64,000 nucleotides of DNA from Deltaproteobacteria bacterium (GCA_016214955.1 JACRMN010000012.1:735901-799900); one strand, 5' to 3'; shown: positions 47,350 to 56,004, numbered from the stretch's first letter. Numbers and translations are program-made. The notes: generated from the sequence alone by a model not told the origin.

Positions 47350-48174
47350 ATGGCGACGTCGCGGTGGACCCGGGCGCTCGGCGCCGGGGGATGGCTCCTC
47401 GCCATCGTTGCGCTCCTGGGTGCACCACCAGCCGGTGCCGCCGTCCCTGCGAGGTCGAAGGTGCTCACGGCCGCCCCGGCGCCGGCCTGCGCACCCCCCT
47501 GTCGCGAGGGCTTCACCTGCGTCCAGGGGCGCTGCCTCTCGGCCTGCAACCCACCCTGCGACGCCAGGGAGCGCTGCACCGCGGACGGCCGCTGCCTCGC
47601 GGCAGAGCCGGCGGCGGCACCGGCGCCGATCGCGCCGGCGGTGCCCGCGCCACCGGCTCCCCCTCCATCCGAGCAGGCGCCGGCGAGCGCTCCGTCCTGG
47701 GAGCTCGGGGTCGCCGCCGGCGTCCTCTTGCCGGGCGAGATCTCCACCGACAGCGCCACCCTGGAGACCAGCGCCGGCCTCCTGCTCAGGGCCTCGGCCG
47801 ACTTCCATCTGGGCCCGCGCTTCAGCCTCGGGCCCTACGCGCTCTACGCCTCGACCACCGTGGGCGCCTCGGACGGCCACGTCATCGCCCTGGGCGCCGC
47901 GCTCAAGGGCATCTTCGCGCTGGGCCAGAGCGCGTCCCTGCGGCCCGGCGTCGCGCTCGCCTACCAGCTGTCCAGGGTCCAGAGCGGCTCGGACTCCGCC
48001 GCCGGGCTGGGGGTGGCAGCGCTGCTGGAGCTGGCCGTGCCGTTCTCCCGCGGAGCCAACGGGTTCCTCCACCTCAGCTTCCTCTCGCAGCCCGCGGGAG
48101 GCATCAGTGGCGTGACCGACGTCACCTGGGCGCCGATCATCTACCTGGCGCTGGGGGTCGAGCTGGTGCGGTGA
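47350..48174 (+). CDS. Exported beta-barrel protein with Cys-rich N-terminal domain
   Basis: The product is 274 aa with signal peptide (ALGAGGWLLAIVALLGAPPAGAA). Residues ~38-75 form a six- to eight-Cys domain with two similar units: CAPPCREGFTCVQGRC and CNPPCDARERCTADGRC. A Pro/Ala linker (75-115) and a beta-rich domain of about 150 residues follow (WELGVAAGVLLPGEIS... IYLALGVELVR), which looks like an eight-strand barrel. The design is common in myxobacteria. ATG 47350 follows GGAGGGAA; an earlier GTG is out of character. Location: outer membrane, function unknown. Confidence 0.75.
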   Translation: MATSRWTRALGAGGWLLAIVALLGAPPAGAAVPARSKVLTAAPAPACAPPCREGFTCVQGRCLSACNPPCDARERCTADGRCLAAEPAAAPAPIAPAVPAPPAPPPSEQAPASAPSWELGVAAGVLLPGEISTDSATLETSAGLLLRASADFHLGPRFSLGPYALYASTTVGASDGHVIALGAALKGIFALGQSASLRPGVALAYQLSRVQSGSDSAAGLGVAALLELAVPFSRGANGFLHLSFLSQPAGGISGVTDVTWAPIIYLALGVELVR

Positions 48175-48239
48175 GGCGCAGGGCGCGGAGCGGGCGCGCG
48201 CTGCGCGGTGACCCGGGGAGCGCAGGTCAAGGAGGAGCC

Positions 48240-48950
48240 ATGAAGCGCGACGCAGCGTTCTCTGCCCTGGTGCTCCTCCTGGCTACCGGCGGCTCCGCCT
48301 GCGGGGGCGGGGGCAGTGGAGGAGACCAGGCGCCGAGCGACGGGGCCTGCGCCATCCAGTGGGCCTCGGGCGACTTCTGCACCGTCGTCACCGAGTCCCA
48401 CTGTGCCAGCTGGGCGGCCGGCCTCTCCGGTGGCACGGCCACCTGGCGCGGGGGCGGGACCTGCCAGCAGCTCGGCTATGACGTCGCCTGCGCAGACGGC
48501 TACCTGCACCGGACGGCGTGCACCTCGGGCGGCTGCAGCGGCCAGGCGACCTGCACCACCTGCGCCGCCGTGAGCAGCTGCGGCTGGTGTGCCACCACCG
48601 GCCAGTGCCTGAGCGGTACCAGCGCCGGGCCGAGCAGCGGCTCCTGCGCCAACTGGGACTGGGTCTCGAGCGCCTGCGGCGGCTCCAGCGATCCGTGCTC
48701 GACCAGCACCGCCTGCAGCGGGTGCACCGCCCGCTCGACCTGCGGCTGGTGCGCCACCACCAGCCAGTGCCTGACGGGCACCACCAGCGGGCCATACGCC
48801 GGCGCTTGCGCCAACTGGGACTGGGTCTCGAGCGCCTGCGGCGGGGGCGGCGGGGGCGGCGACGCCTGCTCCGCCTGCCTGTCCGCCTGCCGCGGCCTGC
48901 CCGGCTGCTGCACCGGGACCGGGTGCATGTGTGACTCGGAGTGTCCGTAG
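48240..48950 (+). CDS. Lipoprotein with two PSI-like cysteine repeats
   Basis: The product is 236 aa. The signal peptide ends in a lipobox (LLATGGSAC), so it is probably lipid-anchored. Two near-identical repeats follow, each reading CGWCATT(G/S)QCL(S/T)GT... and SCANWDWVSSAC or ACANWDWVSSAC, spaced about 47 residues. They resemble plexin-semaphorin-integrin (PSI) domains with conserved Trp and Cys. A poly-Gly stretch and a small Cys-rich tail (CCTGTGCMCDSECP) end it. Extracellular; probably structural or adhesive. ATG 48240 follows AAGGAGG. Confidence 0.72.
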   Translation: MKRDAAFSALVLLLATGGSACGGGGSGGDQAPSDGACAIQWASGDFCTVVTESHCASWAAGLSGGTATWRGGGTCQQLGYDVACADGYLHRTACTSGGCSGQATCTTCAAVSSCGWCATTGQCLSGTSAGPSSGSCANWDWVSSACGGSSDPCSTSTACSGCTARSTCGWCATTSQCLTGTTSGPYAGACANWDWVSSACGGGGGGGDACSACLSACRGLPGCCTGTGCMCDSECP

Positions 48951-48967
48951 CGAGAAGAGGGCTACGG

Positions 48968-50779
48968 CTAGAGATCGAGCCTGCCCCGGAGGCCGATGAC
49001 GAGCCACTGGTGGAGCTTGCGATCGCTCGAGGGGATGTCCTCGGTGGTGCTCCCCGCCATGCCGAGCTGATCCGCGAGCGGGCCGGTGAGCGAGACGGTG
49101 GCCTCGGTGTACTGGGCCAGGCTGAGCAGGAGGAAGGGGCCGACCCACACGCCCGGCGACGCCGCCCACTCCACGCCGAGCTGGAGGTTCAGGTACTCGA
49201 TGCCGCTGGCCTTCTGGGCGATGTCCATCCGCTCGCCCTGCACCGAGGCGGCGTAGGCGACCCGGGACTGCTCGAGGCCGACTCCGAGGCCCAGCCACGG
49301 AACCACGGTCCGGCCGGGCGAGGCGAGGCGGTAGGTTCCCTCGATCCCGTACCGCAGGACGTAGCCGGCGGAGGTGGAGCAGGTGACACCGGGGACGCCC
49401 ACCGCCGCCAGCTGGGCGCGAAACTCCCGGCACGGCCCCTCGGCGCTGCTGGCATAGGCGTACTGGAGGTAGGCGCCCACGGTGAACCGGCCGGCGAAGC
49501 GGTAGCCGGCCTCGAGCACCACCGGGACCGACCCCGAGGTGAAGTCGCCCATCGGCATGTCCAGCGCGGCGTCGCCGAACGCAACGCCGTAGCCGAGGCC
49601 GAGCCCCAGGGTCACGCCGCTGGCTGCGGCTGCCGGCGGAGCAGCGGGCGGAGCGGCGGGCGGAGCGGCGGCCGGGACGGGAGCCGGGGCAGCGCGTGCC
49701 GCGGGCTCGCCGGGCACGGGGGAAGGGGAGCTCCCGACGGCCAGCAGCGAGGACTGCTGCCCGGAGACCAAGAAGGCGGCGAGCGCTGTCAGGCCGCCCG
49801 CGGGCGCCACCCCGCTGGCGAGGCGGAGCCGCGCCTCGCGCAGGAGCTGACCCCTTCGCACGTCGAGGAGCGTGGCCTGCAGGTAGGCGATGTCCCGCTC
49901 CAGCAGGAGCGAGGTGGTCACCGCCTGGTCGAGGCCGAGCCAGGCGGCCACTGCGATGACCTTGCCGGTGCGGTCGGCCTGCCGCAGCGCCAGGCCGGGC
50001 CCCGATGCCGGCCGCAGCGCGTCGGCCAGCGTGAAGTCGAGCGCCACGAGCTGGTCGGTTGCCGACAGGTCGGCCCAGATGGCCGGCGCGGCCAGCCCGT
50101 TGACGCGGCCCGAGACCCGGTAGCGCCCGGGCGGGAGCGACAGCGTCGCCGGCGCCACGCCGATCTCGCGCCCCTCGACGAAGACCCGGGCGCCGCGCCG
50201 CTCCGCGTGGACGGTCAGCCTGCGCCGCGGCTGGGCCGCGAGCCGGTCCCGAACCTCCTCCACCTGCGCCAGGTAGCTGGGCGGGTACTGCTGGGGGTCC
50301 GGCACCAGGTCGGGCGCGGCACGGAGGAGCCGCTCCAGGAGCGCCGTGGCCTCGGCGCGGTGGCCCACCGTCTGCTCGGCCCGCGCCAGGCGCATGCCGG
50401 CCCGGGTCCACTGGGCGAAGGCCTCGGGGCTGTCGGGCAGGTGCTCCAGGTCGTCCATCACGGCGCGCAGCGTGCGGATGGAGACCTCGTGGTCGCCGGC
50501 GTGGAAGGTGGCCACCGCCCCCGCGTAGGCTCGGTCCAGCTCGAGCAGCGAGGCGCTGGAGGCCTGGCCGCCCATGCGGGCGCGGATCTCGGAGGACTCG
50601 AGCACGCCGCCGGTGCGCTCGGCGAGCGCGCCGCGGAGCTGGAAGGTCAGCTCGGCAAGCTCGGTGGAGGGACCGGGAGGTTCGGCGACCGCCAGCACCC
50701 CGAGCGAGCGGTCATCAGCCCGGCCGCGGGAGGTGAGCATCAGGGCTGCGGCGACGAGGGCAGCGGGCCAGCGGGGCAT
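48968..50779 (-). CDS. Exported protein: helical repeat, PEGA-like domain and C-terminal beta-barrel
   Basis: The product is about 603 aa with signal peptide (PAALVAAALMLTSRGRA). Residues ~75-180 are helical, TPR-like (ELDRAYAGAVATFHAGDHEVSIRTLRAVMDDLEHLPDSPEAFAQW). A PEGA-type segment follows at about 190-245 (RLTVHAERRGARVFVEGREIGVAPATLSLPPGRYRVSGRVNG). Then come a conserved Ala-rich region, a Pro/Ala linker (~375-400) and a C-terminal barrel of about 200 residues with signature GLGLGYGVAFGD. ATG 50779 is preceded by AGGGAAGGGGGA. It is convergent with the PSI-like lipoprotein. The role is unknown. Confidence 0.75.
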   Translation of the reverse strand: MPRWPAALVAAALMLTSRGRADDRSLGVLAVAEPPGPSTELAELTFQLRGALAERTGGVLESSEIRARMGGQASSASLLELDRAYAGAVATFHAGDHEVSIRTLRAVMDDLEHLPDSPEAFAQWTRAGMRLARAEQTVGHRAEATALLERLLRAAPDLVPDPQQYPPSYLAQVEEVRDRLAAQPRRRLTVHAERRGARVFVEGREIGVAPATLSLPPGRYRVSGRVNGLAAPAIWADLSATDQLVALDFTLADALRPASGPGLALRQADRTGKVIAVAAWLGLDQAVTTSLLLERDIAYLQATLLDVRRGQLLREARLRLASGVAPAGGLTALAAFLVSGQQSSLLAVGSSPSPVPGEPAARAAPAPVPAAAPPAAPPAAPPAAAASGVTLGLGLGYGVAFGDAALDMPMGDFTSGSVPVVLEAGYRFAGRFTVGAYLQYAYASSAEGPCREFRAQLAAVGVPGVTCSTSAGYVLRYGIEGTYRLASPGRTVVPWLGLGVGLEQSRVAYAASVQGERMDIAQKASGIEYLNLQLGVEWAASPGVWVGPFLLLSLAQYTEATVSLTGPLADQLGMAGSTTEDIPSSDRKLHQWLVIGLRGRLDL

Positions 50780-50871
50780 GCGGGGTCCCCCTTCCCTGCG
50801 AGAGTCCATGGTAGCCGAGGGGGGTCACACGGCGCGTCGGCGTGGCGCTGCGCCGCGCGCGGAAGCGGCGC

Positions 50872-50885
50872 GGGGGGGGGGGGGG
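50872..50885. repeat. Homopolymer of 14 G
   Basis: An uninterrupted G run lies about 93 bases upstream of the start of the 603-aa surface protein gene, on the opposite strand. Such tracts slip during replication and can change promoter spacing. Confidence 0.85.
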
Positions 50886-50987
50886 AGGGAGCCGGACCGC
50901 CTCCGGGACCGGGACGACAGGCGCCGGAGGCCTGGCCGGCATGGGGCGGAGCGCCTCTTGCGCGGCGCCGGCGATGCGCCGCGGCCG

Positions 50988-51638
50988 CTACTTGCGCAGG
51001 AGCTTCAGGGCGTGGTTCCCGCTCTTGGTCCGGAAGTAGTGGACGATCCACACCATGGCGAGCGGCTCCAGGTAGCGGCTCATCTCGATGCCGCCCAGGT
51101 CCACGGTGGGCCAGCCCAGCTCGCCGCAGAGCGCCGAGACGGCGGCCTTGGCCGGCTCGTCGTTGCCGCAGAGGAACATGTCGGGCGGCCCGCCGGGGAA
51201 CTGCGGCTTCACCATGTGGGCGTTGCCCACGGTGTTGAAGGCCTTGACCACGCGGGCCTGCGGGGCCCAGCGCTGCACCTGCTCGCCGGCCGAGTCGGTG
51301 TGGCCCAGCGAGAGGCGCGGCGCGCCGGAGGAGAAGTCGAGCGGGTTGGTGGTGTCGATGAGCGGCTTGCCCGCCAGCGCCCCGGCGCCGGCGAGCCGCA
51401 GCGCATTCTCGGTGCCGGTCCAGAGCGTCGCCAGGACGAGCAGGTCGCCGGAGGCGGCCGCCTCGGCGAAGGTGCCGGTGGAGGCGAGCGGGCCGGCCCG
51501 GGCCTTCCACTCGCGGAGCTTCTCGCTCGCCGGCTCGCGCGAGCCGATCTTCACCTCGTGCCCCAGGGCGCACAGCCCCGCGCCCAGCGTCCGGCCGACG
51601 TCGCCGGTGCCCAGGATGCCGATCTTGGTCTTGGCCAT
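50988..51638 (-). CDS. NADP/F420-dependent-type oxidoreductase (Fno-like)
   Basis: The product is 216 aa. The Rossmann motif IGILGTGDVGRTLGAGLCALGHEVKIGSREP near the N-terminus selects NADP (SR). VVKAFNTVGNAHMVKPQF and PDMFLCGNDEPAKAAV are typical of the NADPH-dependent F420 reductase family. In organisms without F420 such proteins probably reduce other substrates. ATG 51638; the open frame upstream overlaps rnpB and is not real. It stands alone, reading away from rnpB. Confidence 0.82.
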   Translation of the reverse strand: MAKTKIGILGTGDVGRTLGAGLCALGHEVKIGSREPASEKLREWKARAGPLASTGTFAEAAASGDLLVLATLWTGTENALRLAGAGALAGKPLIDTTNPLDFSSGAPRLSLGHTDSAGEQVQRWAPQARVVKAFNTVGNAHMVKPQFPGGPPDMFLCGNDEPAKAAVSALCGELGWPTVDLGGIEMSRYLEPLAMVWIVHYFRTKSGNHALKLLRK

Positions 51639-51711
51639 GGCCACCTGTTGGCGCGCGCCGCGACGGCTGGCAGGGGACAAATGGGGACCGACCGCTGCGG
51701 GGCGCCGCGGT

Positions 51712-51740
51712 TTGCCAGGCCGGGGGCCGGGCGTTATGTT
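51712..51740 (+). promoter_or_regulatory. rnpB promoter
   Basis: TTGCCA (51712-51717) and TATGTT (51735-51740) are separated by 17 bases. The -10 ends six bases before the first base of the RNase P RNA, as expected for a sigma-70 promoter. Confidence 0.65.
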
Positions 51741-51745
51741 GCCCC

Positions 51746-52121
51746 CGCCGGAGCCGTCTGGACGAACGCGTCGGAACTCGTGTCCGCCGAGGAAAGTCCG
51801 GGCACCACAGGGCAGGGTGCCGGTCAACGACCGGCCGGGGCGACCCGCGGGAAAGTGCCACAGAGAACAGACCGCCGAACGGCGCCGAGAGGCGCGCGTG
51901 GCAAGGGTGAAACGGTGCGGTAAGAGCGCACCGCACTCCTGGTGACAGGAGTGGCACGGCAAACCCCACCCGGTGCAAGAGCAAATAGGGAGGCGAGCGG
52001 CCCGCTCCAAGCCTCCGGGTACGGCTCGCTGGAGGCGCGCGGCAACGCGCGTCCGAGAGGAATGTTCGTCGCCGGGGGATTTCCCCCGGAACAGAACCCG
52101 GCTTACAGGGCGGCTCCGGCA
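51746..52121 (+). ncRNA. rnpB: RNase P RNA (M1-type, class A)
   Basis: About 376 bases. It contains the universal blocks GAGGAAAGTCCGGGCACC (near 51788) and ACAGAACCCGGCTTACAG (from 52091). The P1 helix is formed by the 5' GCCGGAGCCG and 3' CGGCTCCGGC (ending 52120). GGCAAACCCCACCCGGTGCAAG, AGCAAATAG and GAGAGGAATG are further conserved pieces. It is the ribozyme that matures tRNA 5' ends. Its last 30 bases double as the left attachment site of the integrated element, and the gene remains intact. Confidence 0.96.
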
Positions 52122-52126
52122 TTTGT
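52097..52126. repeat. attL core: direct repeat in the rnpB 3' end
   Basis: A 30-base sequence beginning CCCGGCTTACAGGGCGG and ending CGGCATTTGT recurs exactly at 61540-61569. This copy completes rnpB. The first mismatch after it is A (52127) versus T (61570). Confidence 0.95.
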
Positions 52127-52139
52127 ACTGATGTGGCAG

Positions 52140-53321
52140 CTACTTGGACCCCTGGGCTGCTGGGGCCCTGCCCAAAGACTGCCCAAGGGGCACCGGAACA
52201 GCGTCGCCGGCGGCCAGGTCGAGGTCGAGGACGGCCATGTCCTTTGGGGTGAAGAGCTCTGGCTTCAGGTGGGCGTACCGCTCGGTCATGACTACCGAGT
52301 AGTGGCCGAGGATCTCCTTCAGCTTCTCGATGCTGCCGCCGGCCATGACCCATTGGCTGGCGAAGCTGTGCCTCGTGGCCTCGTACCAGCCGAGGCCGGG
52401 GCGGGCGAGGCCGAGCGCCTTCAGGACGGGGCGCAGGAAGCTGCCCGGCGTCGCCTTATCGATCTTCTTGCCGTCGCTGCGGAGCGGCGGGATGACGAGC
52501 CCCTCGCCGCCGGACTTCAGCTTCCACCCCGCCAGGATGGGGAGCAGCGGATCGAGGATCGGGACGACCCTGCTGTCCTTGTCCTTGAGCGGCCCTTTCA
52601 CCGACTCGCGGACGTGGATGCGGCGGGCCGCGAGGTCCACGTGGAGCCACTTCAGGGCGAAGATCTCGCCCGTCCGCAGCCCGGCCAGCACGCCGAGCGC
52701 GTAGGCGATGCTGATGGGCAGGGGCAACAGCAGGAAGATGCGTCTGATGTCGGCCAACTTCTCGATGAAGGGCGTGGTGCGGGGGTCGTGCGTCGGCTTC
52801 ATGAGCCGCCTGGTCGAGCGAGGCAGCCCGTGACACGGGTTGGCGGTCGCGACCCCGTCCTCCACCAGGTTGGCGAAGAGCGCCGAGAGCAGCGCCACGA
52901 GGATGCGGATGGTGGCCGGGTTGAGCCCCTCGGACAGTTTGACCTCGACGAAGTGGCGGACGAGCGAGGCGTTCACCTCGTGCGGCTTCTTGGCGCCGAA
53001 CCAGGGGGCGAGGTGCTTCTTCCACCGGCCCCTGTCGGTGTCGGCGGCCCGATGGGTGAGGTCGCGTGCGTCCAGGAACGGGCCGGCGAGCACGTGGAGC
53101 TGCGGCATACCCCTCGGGTCGGGGGGCAGCCCTGCGCGGCCGGTGGCAACGTCGCCGGCGATCCTGGCGAGCACCCGCTGGGCCAGCTCCCGGGTGGCGA
53201 AGCCGCCCTGGTAGCGGCGCTGACCCGCCTCCCGCCACCGGATAGCCCAGGTGCCACCGGGGAGCTCCGGCGCCACGAGCTGCCCGCCGCCGTGAGGGCG
53301 GCGCCTTCTGCGTCTTGCCAT
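52140..53321 (-). CDS. int: Tyrosine recombinase (phage-type integrase)
   Basis: The product is 393 aa. An N-terminal arm-binding region (APELPGGTWAIRWREAGQRRYQGGFATRELAQRVL) is followed by a core-binding SAM-like domain (about 80-180). The catalytic domain is visible: AGLRTGEIFALKW (Arg I), YEATRHSFASQW (box II Arg and His), and LGHYSVVMTERYAHL (His and nucleophilic Tyr). The first box II position is Glu rather than His, a variation seen in this subgroup. Its stop lies 14 bases from the att core. ATG 53321 follows GGAGGAG. It integrates and excises the element. Confidence 0.94.
   Translation of the reverse strand: MARRRRRRPHGGGQLVAPELPGGTWAIRWREAGQRRYQGGFATRELAQRVLARIAGDVATGRAGLPPDPRGMPQLHVLAGPFLDARDLTHRAADTDRGRWKKHLAPWFGAKKPHEVNASLVRHFVEVKLSEGLNPATIRILVALLSALFANLVEDGVATANPCHGLPRSTRRLMKPTHDPRTTPFIEKLADIRRIFLLLPLPISIAYALGVLAGLRTGEIFALKWLHVDLAARRIHVRESVKGPLKDKDSRVVPILDPLLPILAGWKLKSGGEGLVIPPLRSDGKKIDKATPGSFLRPVLKALGLARPGLGWYEATRHSFASQWVMAGGSIEKLKEILGHYSVVMTERYAHLKPELFTPKDMAVLDLDLAAGDAVPVPLGQSLGRAPAAQGSK
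52168..52186. repeat. Arm-site candidate, left end
   Basis: CTGCCCAAAGACTGCCCAA contains CTGCCCAA twice and matches 18 of 19 bases of a copy near the right end (61403-61421), in the same orientation. It lies 42 bases inside the left att core, within the 3' end of the integrase gene. Tandem copies in this place are typical of integrase arm sites. Confidence 0.6.
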
Positions 53322-53396
53322 GATGCACTCCTCCTGCCGCCGTGGCGGCGTTGTGGTGGTTGGACATCTCGTTGGTGGAGACGAGCTCGGCGGCGG

Positions 53397-53735
53397 TCAC
53401 CGAGGCCGACGAGCAGCCTCGGCCAGGCGCACCACGTCGGCGGCGTCGGCGTGGCGGAGGACGGCCAGGTCGATCCGGACGGCGCGCCCGACCCGGACGA
53501 CTGGGAGGTCCCCCGCGCGGATGCGGCGGCGCAGGGTGGAGACGCTCACCCCGAGCCGCCTGGCGGCCTCAGGGAGGGTGACCGCTGTCGGCGGGGACGA
53601 CCGGCGGAGCGCGGTGACCTCCTCGTGCAGCGAGCGGACCTCGGCCTCCAGCGAGGCCAGCCGCGACGGCACCTCCAGGAGCGCGGCGAGCGCCCCAGCG
53701 ATGCCGTCGATGAGCTGGCCCGGCCGCTCAGCCAT
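53397..53735 (-). CDS. Excisionase/HTH-like DNA-binding protein
   Basis: The product is 112 aa. Residues ~1-50 form a coiled-coil helix pair (IDGIAGALAALLEVPSRLASLEAEVRSLHEEVTALRR). The rest is a MerR-type helix-turn-helix (VTLPEAARRLGVSVSTLRRRIRAGDLPVVRVGRAVRIDLAVL) as in excisionases and plasmid helix-turn-helix proteins. ATG 53735 overlaps the end of the polymerase gene by eight bases, and the integrase begins 75 bases further on. Likely directionality factor or repressor for excision. Confidence 0.75.
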   Translation of the reverse strand: MAERPGQLIDGIAGALAALLEVPSRLASLEAEVRSLHEEVTALRRSSPPTAVTLPEAARRLGVSVSTLRRRIRAGDLPVVRVGRAVRIDLAVLRHADAADVVRLAEAARRPR

Positions 53736-56004
53736 CCTCGCCCTCGGCGACGGGCATCGTGGCGAGGATCTGCTCCACGGTGGAGATCGAGACGCCGGTC
53801 TCGTGGGCGACCTCTTCGACGGTGCGACCATCGGCGAGCAGCCGCGTGACGATGCGGAACAGGCTCGCCTGCCGCTGGGCGTCGCGGCGCTCGGCCTTGC
53901 GGCGGGCCTTGAGCGCCTGCCGCTCGCCGCTCTCCATCGCCCCGATGGTGTCGTAGGGCACGGTGCCGGTGGACCCGGTGAAGAGGTTCACGTCGCGGTC
54001 GAGCAACCGCCGCTTCGAGTCCCAGTTGAAGGTGGTGCGGTGCGGCTCGGCGACTTCCTCGTTGATGGCGCGGCCGAGACGCACGGCCTCGTGAGCGCCG
54101 AGGCGACGGGTCCGGACCCGCTCCGGGGCCGCGTCGGCCTCGCTGGCAAGGGAGGTGAGGATCGTCCCGGCGAACTCCTCCGTCGTCTCCGACGAGCCGT
54201 GGCGCGCCGTCTTGATGACCGCCCAGGTGCCGTCGGCCGCGATGACCTGCTGCCCCGTCTTGACGTTCTGCGGCCGCCGCAGCAAGGCGTAGCAGCGATT
54301 CCGCACGATGAAGACGCCGTCGGCGGCGTGCTCCAGGCGCATGTCGGAACCGGCGGCGCGGAGCTCGGCGAGGCCGGGGCACATGATGTCCGCGTCCGGC
54401 GCGACCAGCACCGCGTCGGTGCTCACCAGCACCGCCCGGCCGGCGGCGCAGATGTCGCCCATGATCGCCCTGCCGCGCCCGATGATGAGGGCGGCCCACT
54501 CGGGCGCGAAGAGCGAGCCAGCGTCGGTCGTGCGCTGGAGCGCCTGGTGCAGCGCACTCGAACCCGCCACGGCAGCGCCAAGGCCGGCCGAGAAGCCCTG
54601 GAGCTGGGCGGCGCGCTCGAAGTCGAGCAGCGAGGAGCCGCCGAACCGCTCAGCCAGCTTGCCGATGAGCGCGTTCGCGAGGAGCTTGGCCGTCTCGTAG
54701 GGGATGGACCCCTTCGCGGCGGCCGCCTTGTCGGCGAGCAGCTCGCGCATGTAGCGGGCGAGGTCGTGCTGGCGCTCGCTCGCACCCGGCTCGAAGACGT
54801 GGCTGTCGAGGATGCGGATCGTGGCCCCGAACCGCAGGGCCACGCGGAGCTCAGCGACGGTGCAGGTCGAGACGCCGCGCCGGGTGAAGAGCATGCGGTT
54901 CACGCCGTCCCGAACGGTCGGCAGGTTGGGGTAGTCGAAGCCCGGCGGGAACTCGAACTCGATGTGGACGAAGCCCTCGACCCGGTCCACCTCGGCGACG
55001 TCGCGGAGTGGGCGCCACCGCGTGCGGTGGTGCGGGAGCGGCTGGATGATGGCCGCGTGCGGGTAGAGCGAGACGGCGTCGAGCTCCACCAGCGGCTCGA
55101 CGAGAAGGCCGCGCCGGAAGGCGATCATCATGCCGCCCCAGAGCGCCCGCGCCGCCGCGACGCGGACGTCGGGATTGCCGGCGAAGACCCTCTCGTTGCG
55201 CCGCTCGTCGCGGAAGCCCGTCGACGAGCGCCGCTTCTTGACCGTCTTGCGCTGCCTCCAGGGCGCGGGCCCCGTCTTGGCGAAGCGCGTGATGAAGATC
55301 CGGCCGGCAAGCGACGCGAGCGTGCGGTTGCGGAGCGGGTCGACGTCCCAGCGTGAGAGGAGCCGGACCCGGAACTGGTGGAAGGCGAGGGCCACGACCG
55401 CTACCGTGCGTCCCTCGCGGGCGAGCCGGGTGGCCGCCGGCGCGTCCACCATGGTGGAGAGGTGCTGGATGACCTCCTCGACGGACGGGAAGTTGATGAA
55501 GCTGCCGACCTCCTCGGTGTCGTAGTCCAGGAAGAAGGCCGAGAAGTCGATGAGCGACAGCGCGAGGCGGACTTCGCCGACGCCGACCGGGGCGAAGTCG
55601 GCATGGTGGATGTCGGCGCCCACCTGGCGGATGCGGGCCGCGCGGGTGGGCCGGTCGATACGGGCCAGGACGGCCTTACCGTTCATCGCGACGAGGAAGA
55701 CGCGACCCACGCGCCTCTTGGTCGGCACCGCTATCCCGACCTTGAAGAGCAACTGGCTGATGGTGGCGGCGAGGGTGTCGGTGGAGATCGTGGCGCCGGG
55801 CACGGTCACCGTCTCGACCATCGCGGTGCCGTTCACGACGACAGCCATGCGGATGTCGGTGCCGGCGGCGGCGCCATCCACGCGGGCGACGAGCTCGACG
55901 CCGACGACGGGCGCGTTGATCGGCGGCATCGCGGGCGGTCGACGGGGCACCAGGGTCCGGACGAGGAGCAGGGCCATCAGCGCCATCACGGCGGCCTCAT
56001 GCAT
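53728..56004 (-). CDS. Family B DNA polymerase (protein-primed/primer-independent type) with C-terminal HTH
   Basis: The product is about 758 aa. Motif A is LDAVSLYP (Asp ~309), motif B KLLANALIGKLAERF (~440), motif C VSTDAVLVA (Asp ~530), and the post-C block DGVFIVRNRCYALL resembles KxY. ALWGG at ~287-291 fits the YxGG motif that links exonuclease and polymerase lobes in protein-primed PolB. Exonuclease motifs are not convincingly found in the N-terminal 280 residues. A helix-turn-helix lies at ~726-745 (TVEEVAHETGVSISTVEQIL). The start is uncertain (open to 56109; ATG 55926 possible). Expected to copy the element; the motifs fit piPolB or a divergent rolling-PolB. Confidence 0.82.
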   Translation of the reverse strand: MHEAAVMALMALLLVRTLVPRRPPAMPPINAPVVGVELVARVDGAAAGTDIRMAVVVNGTAMVETVTVPGATISTDTLAATISQLLFKVGIAVPTKRRVGRVFLVAMNGKAVLARIDRPTRAARIRQVGADIHHADFAPVGVGEVRLALSLIDFSAFFLDYDTEEVGSFINFPSVEEVIQHLSTMVDAPAATRLAREGRTVAVVALAFHQFRVRLLSRWDVDPLRNRTLASLAGRIFITRFAKTGPAPWRQRKTVKKRRSSTGFRDERRNERVFAGNPDVRVAAARALWGGMMIAFRRGLLVEPLVELDAVSLYPHAAIIQPLPHHRTRWRPLRDVAEVDRVEGFVHIEFEFPPGFDYPNLPTVRDGVNRMLFTRRGVSTCTVAELRVALRFGATIRILDSHVFEPGASERQHDLARYMRELLADKAAAAKGSIPYETAKLLANALIGKLAERFGGSSLLDFERAAQLQGFSAGLGAAVAGSSALHQALQRTTDAGSLFAPEWAALIIGRGRAIMGDICAAGRAVLVSTDAVLVAPDADIMCPGLAELRAAGSDMRLEHAADGVFIVRNRCYALLRRPQNVKTGQQVIAADGTWAVIKTARHGSSETTEEFAGTILTSLASEADAAPERVRTRRLGAHEAVRLGRAINEEVAEPHRTTFNWDSKRRLLDRDVNLFTGSTGTVPYDTIGAMESGERQALKARRKAERRDAQRQASLFRIVTRLLADGRTVEEVAHETGVSISTVEQILATMPVAEGEDG

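Noticed and set aside
52140-53321. Integrase considered degenerate because box II lacks the usual His
   Set aside because: The Arg, second His and Tyr are intact and the substitution occurs in active relatives; the intact att sites also argue for function.
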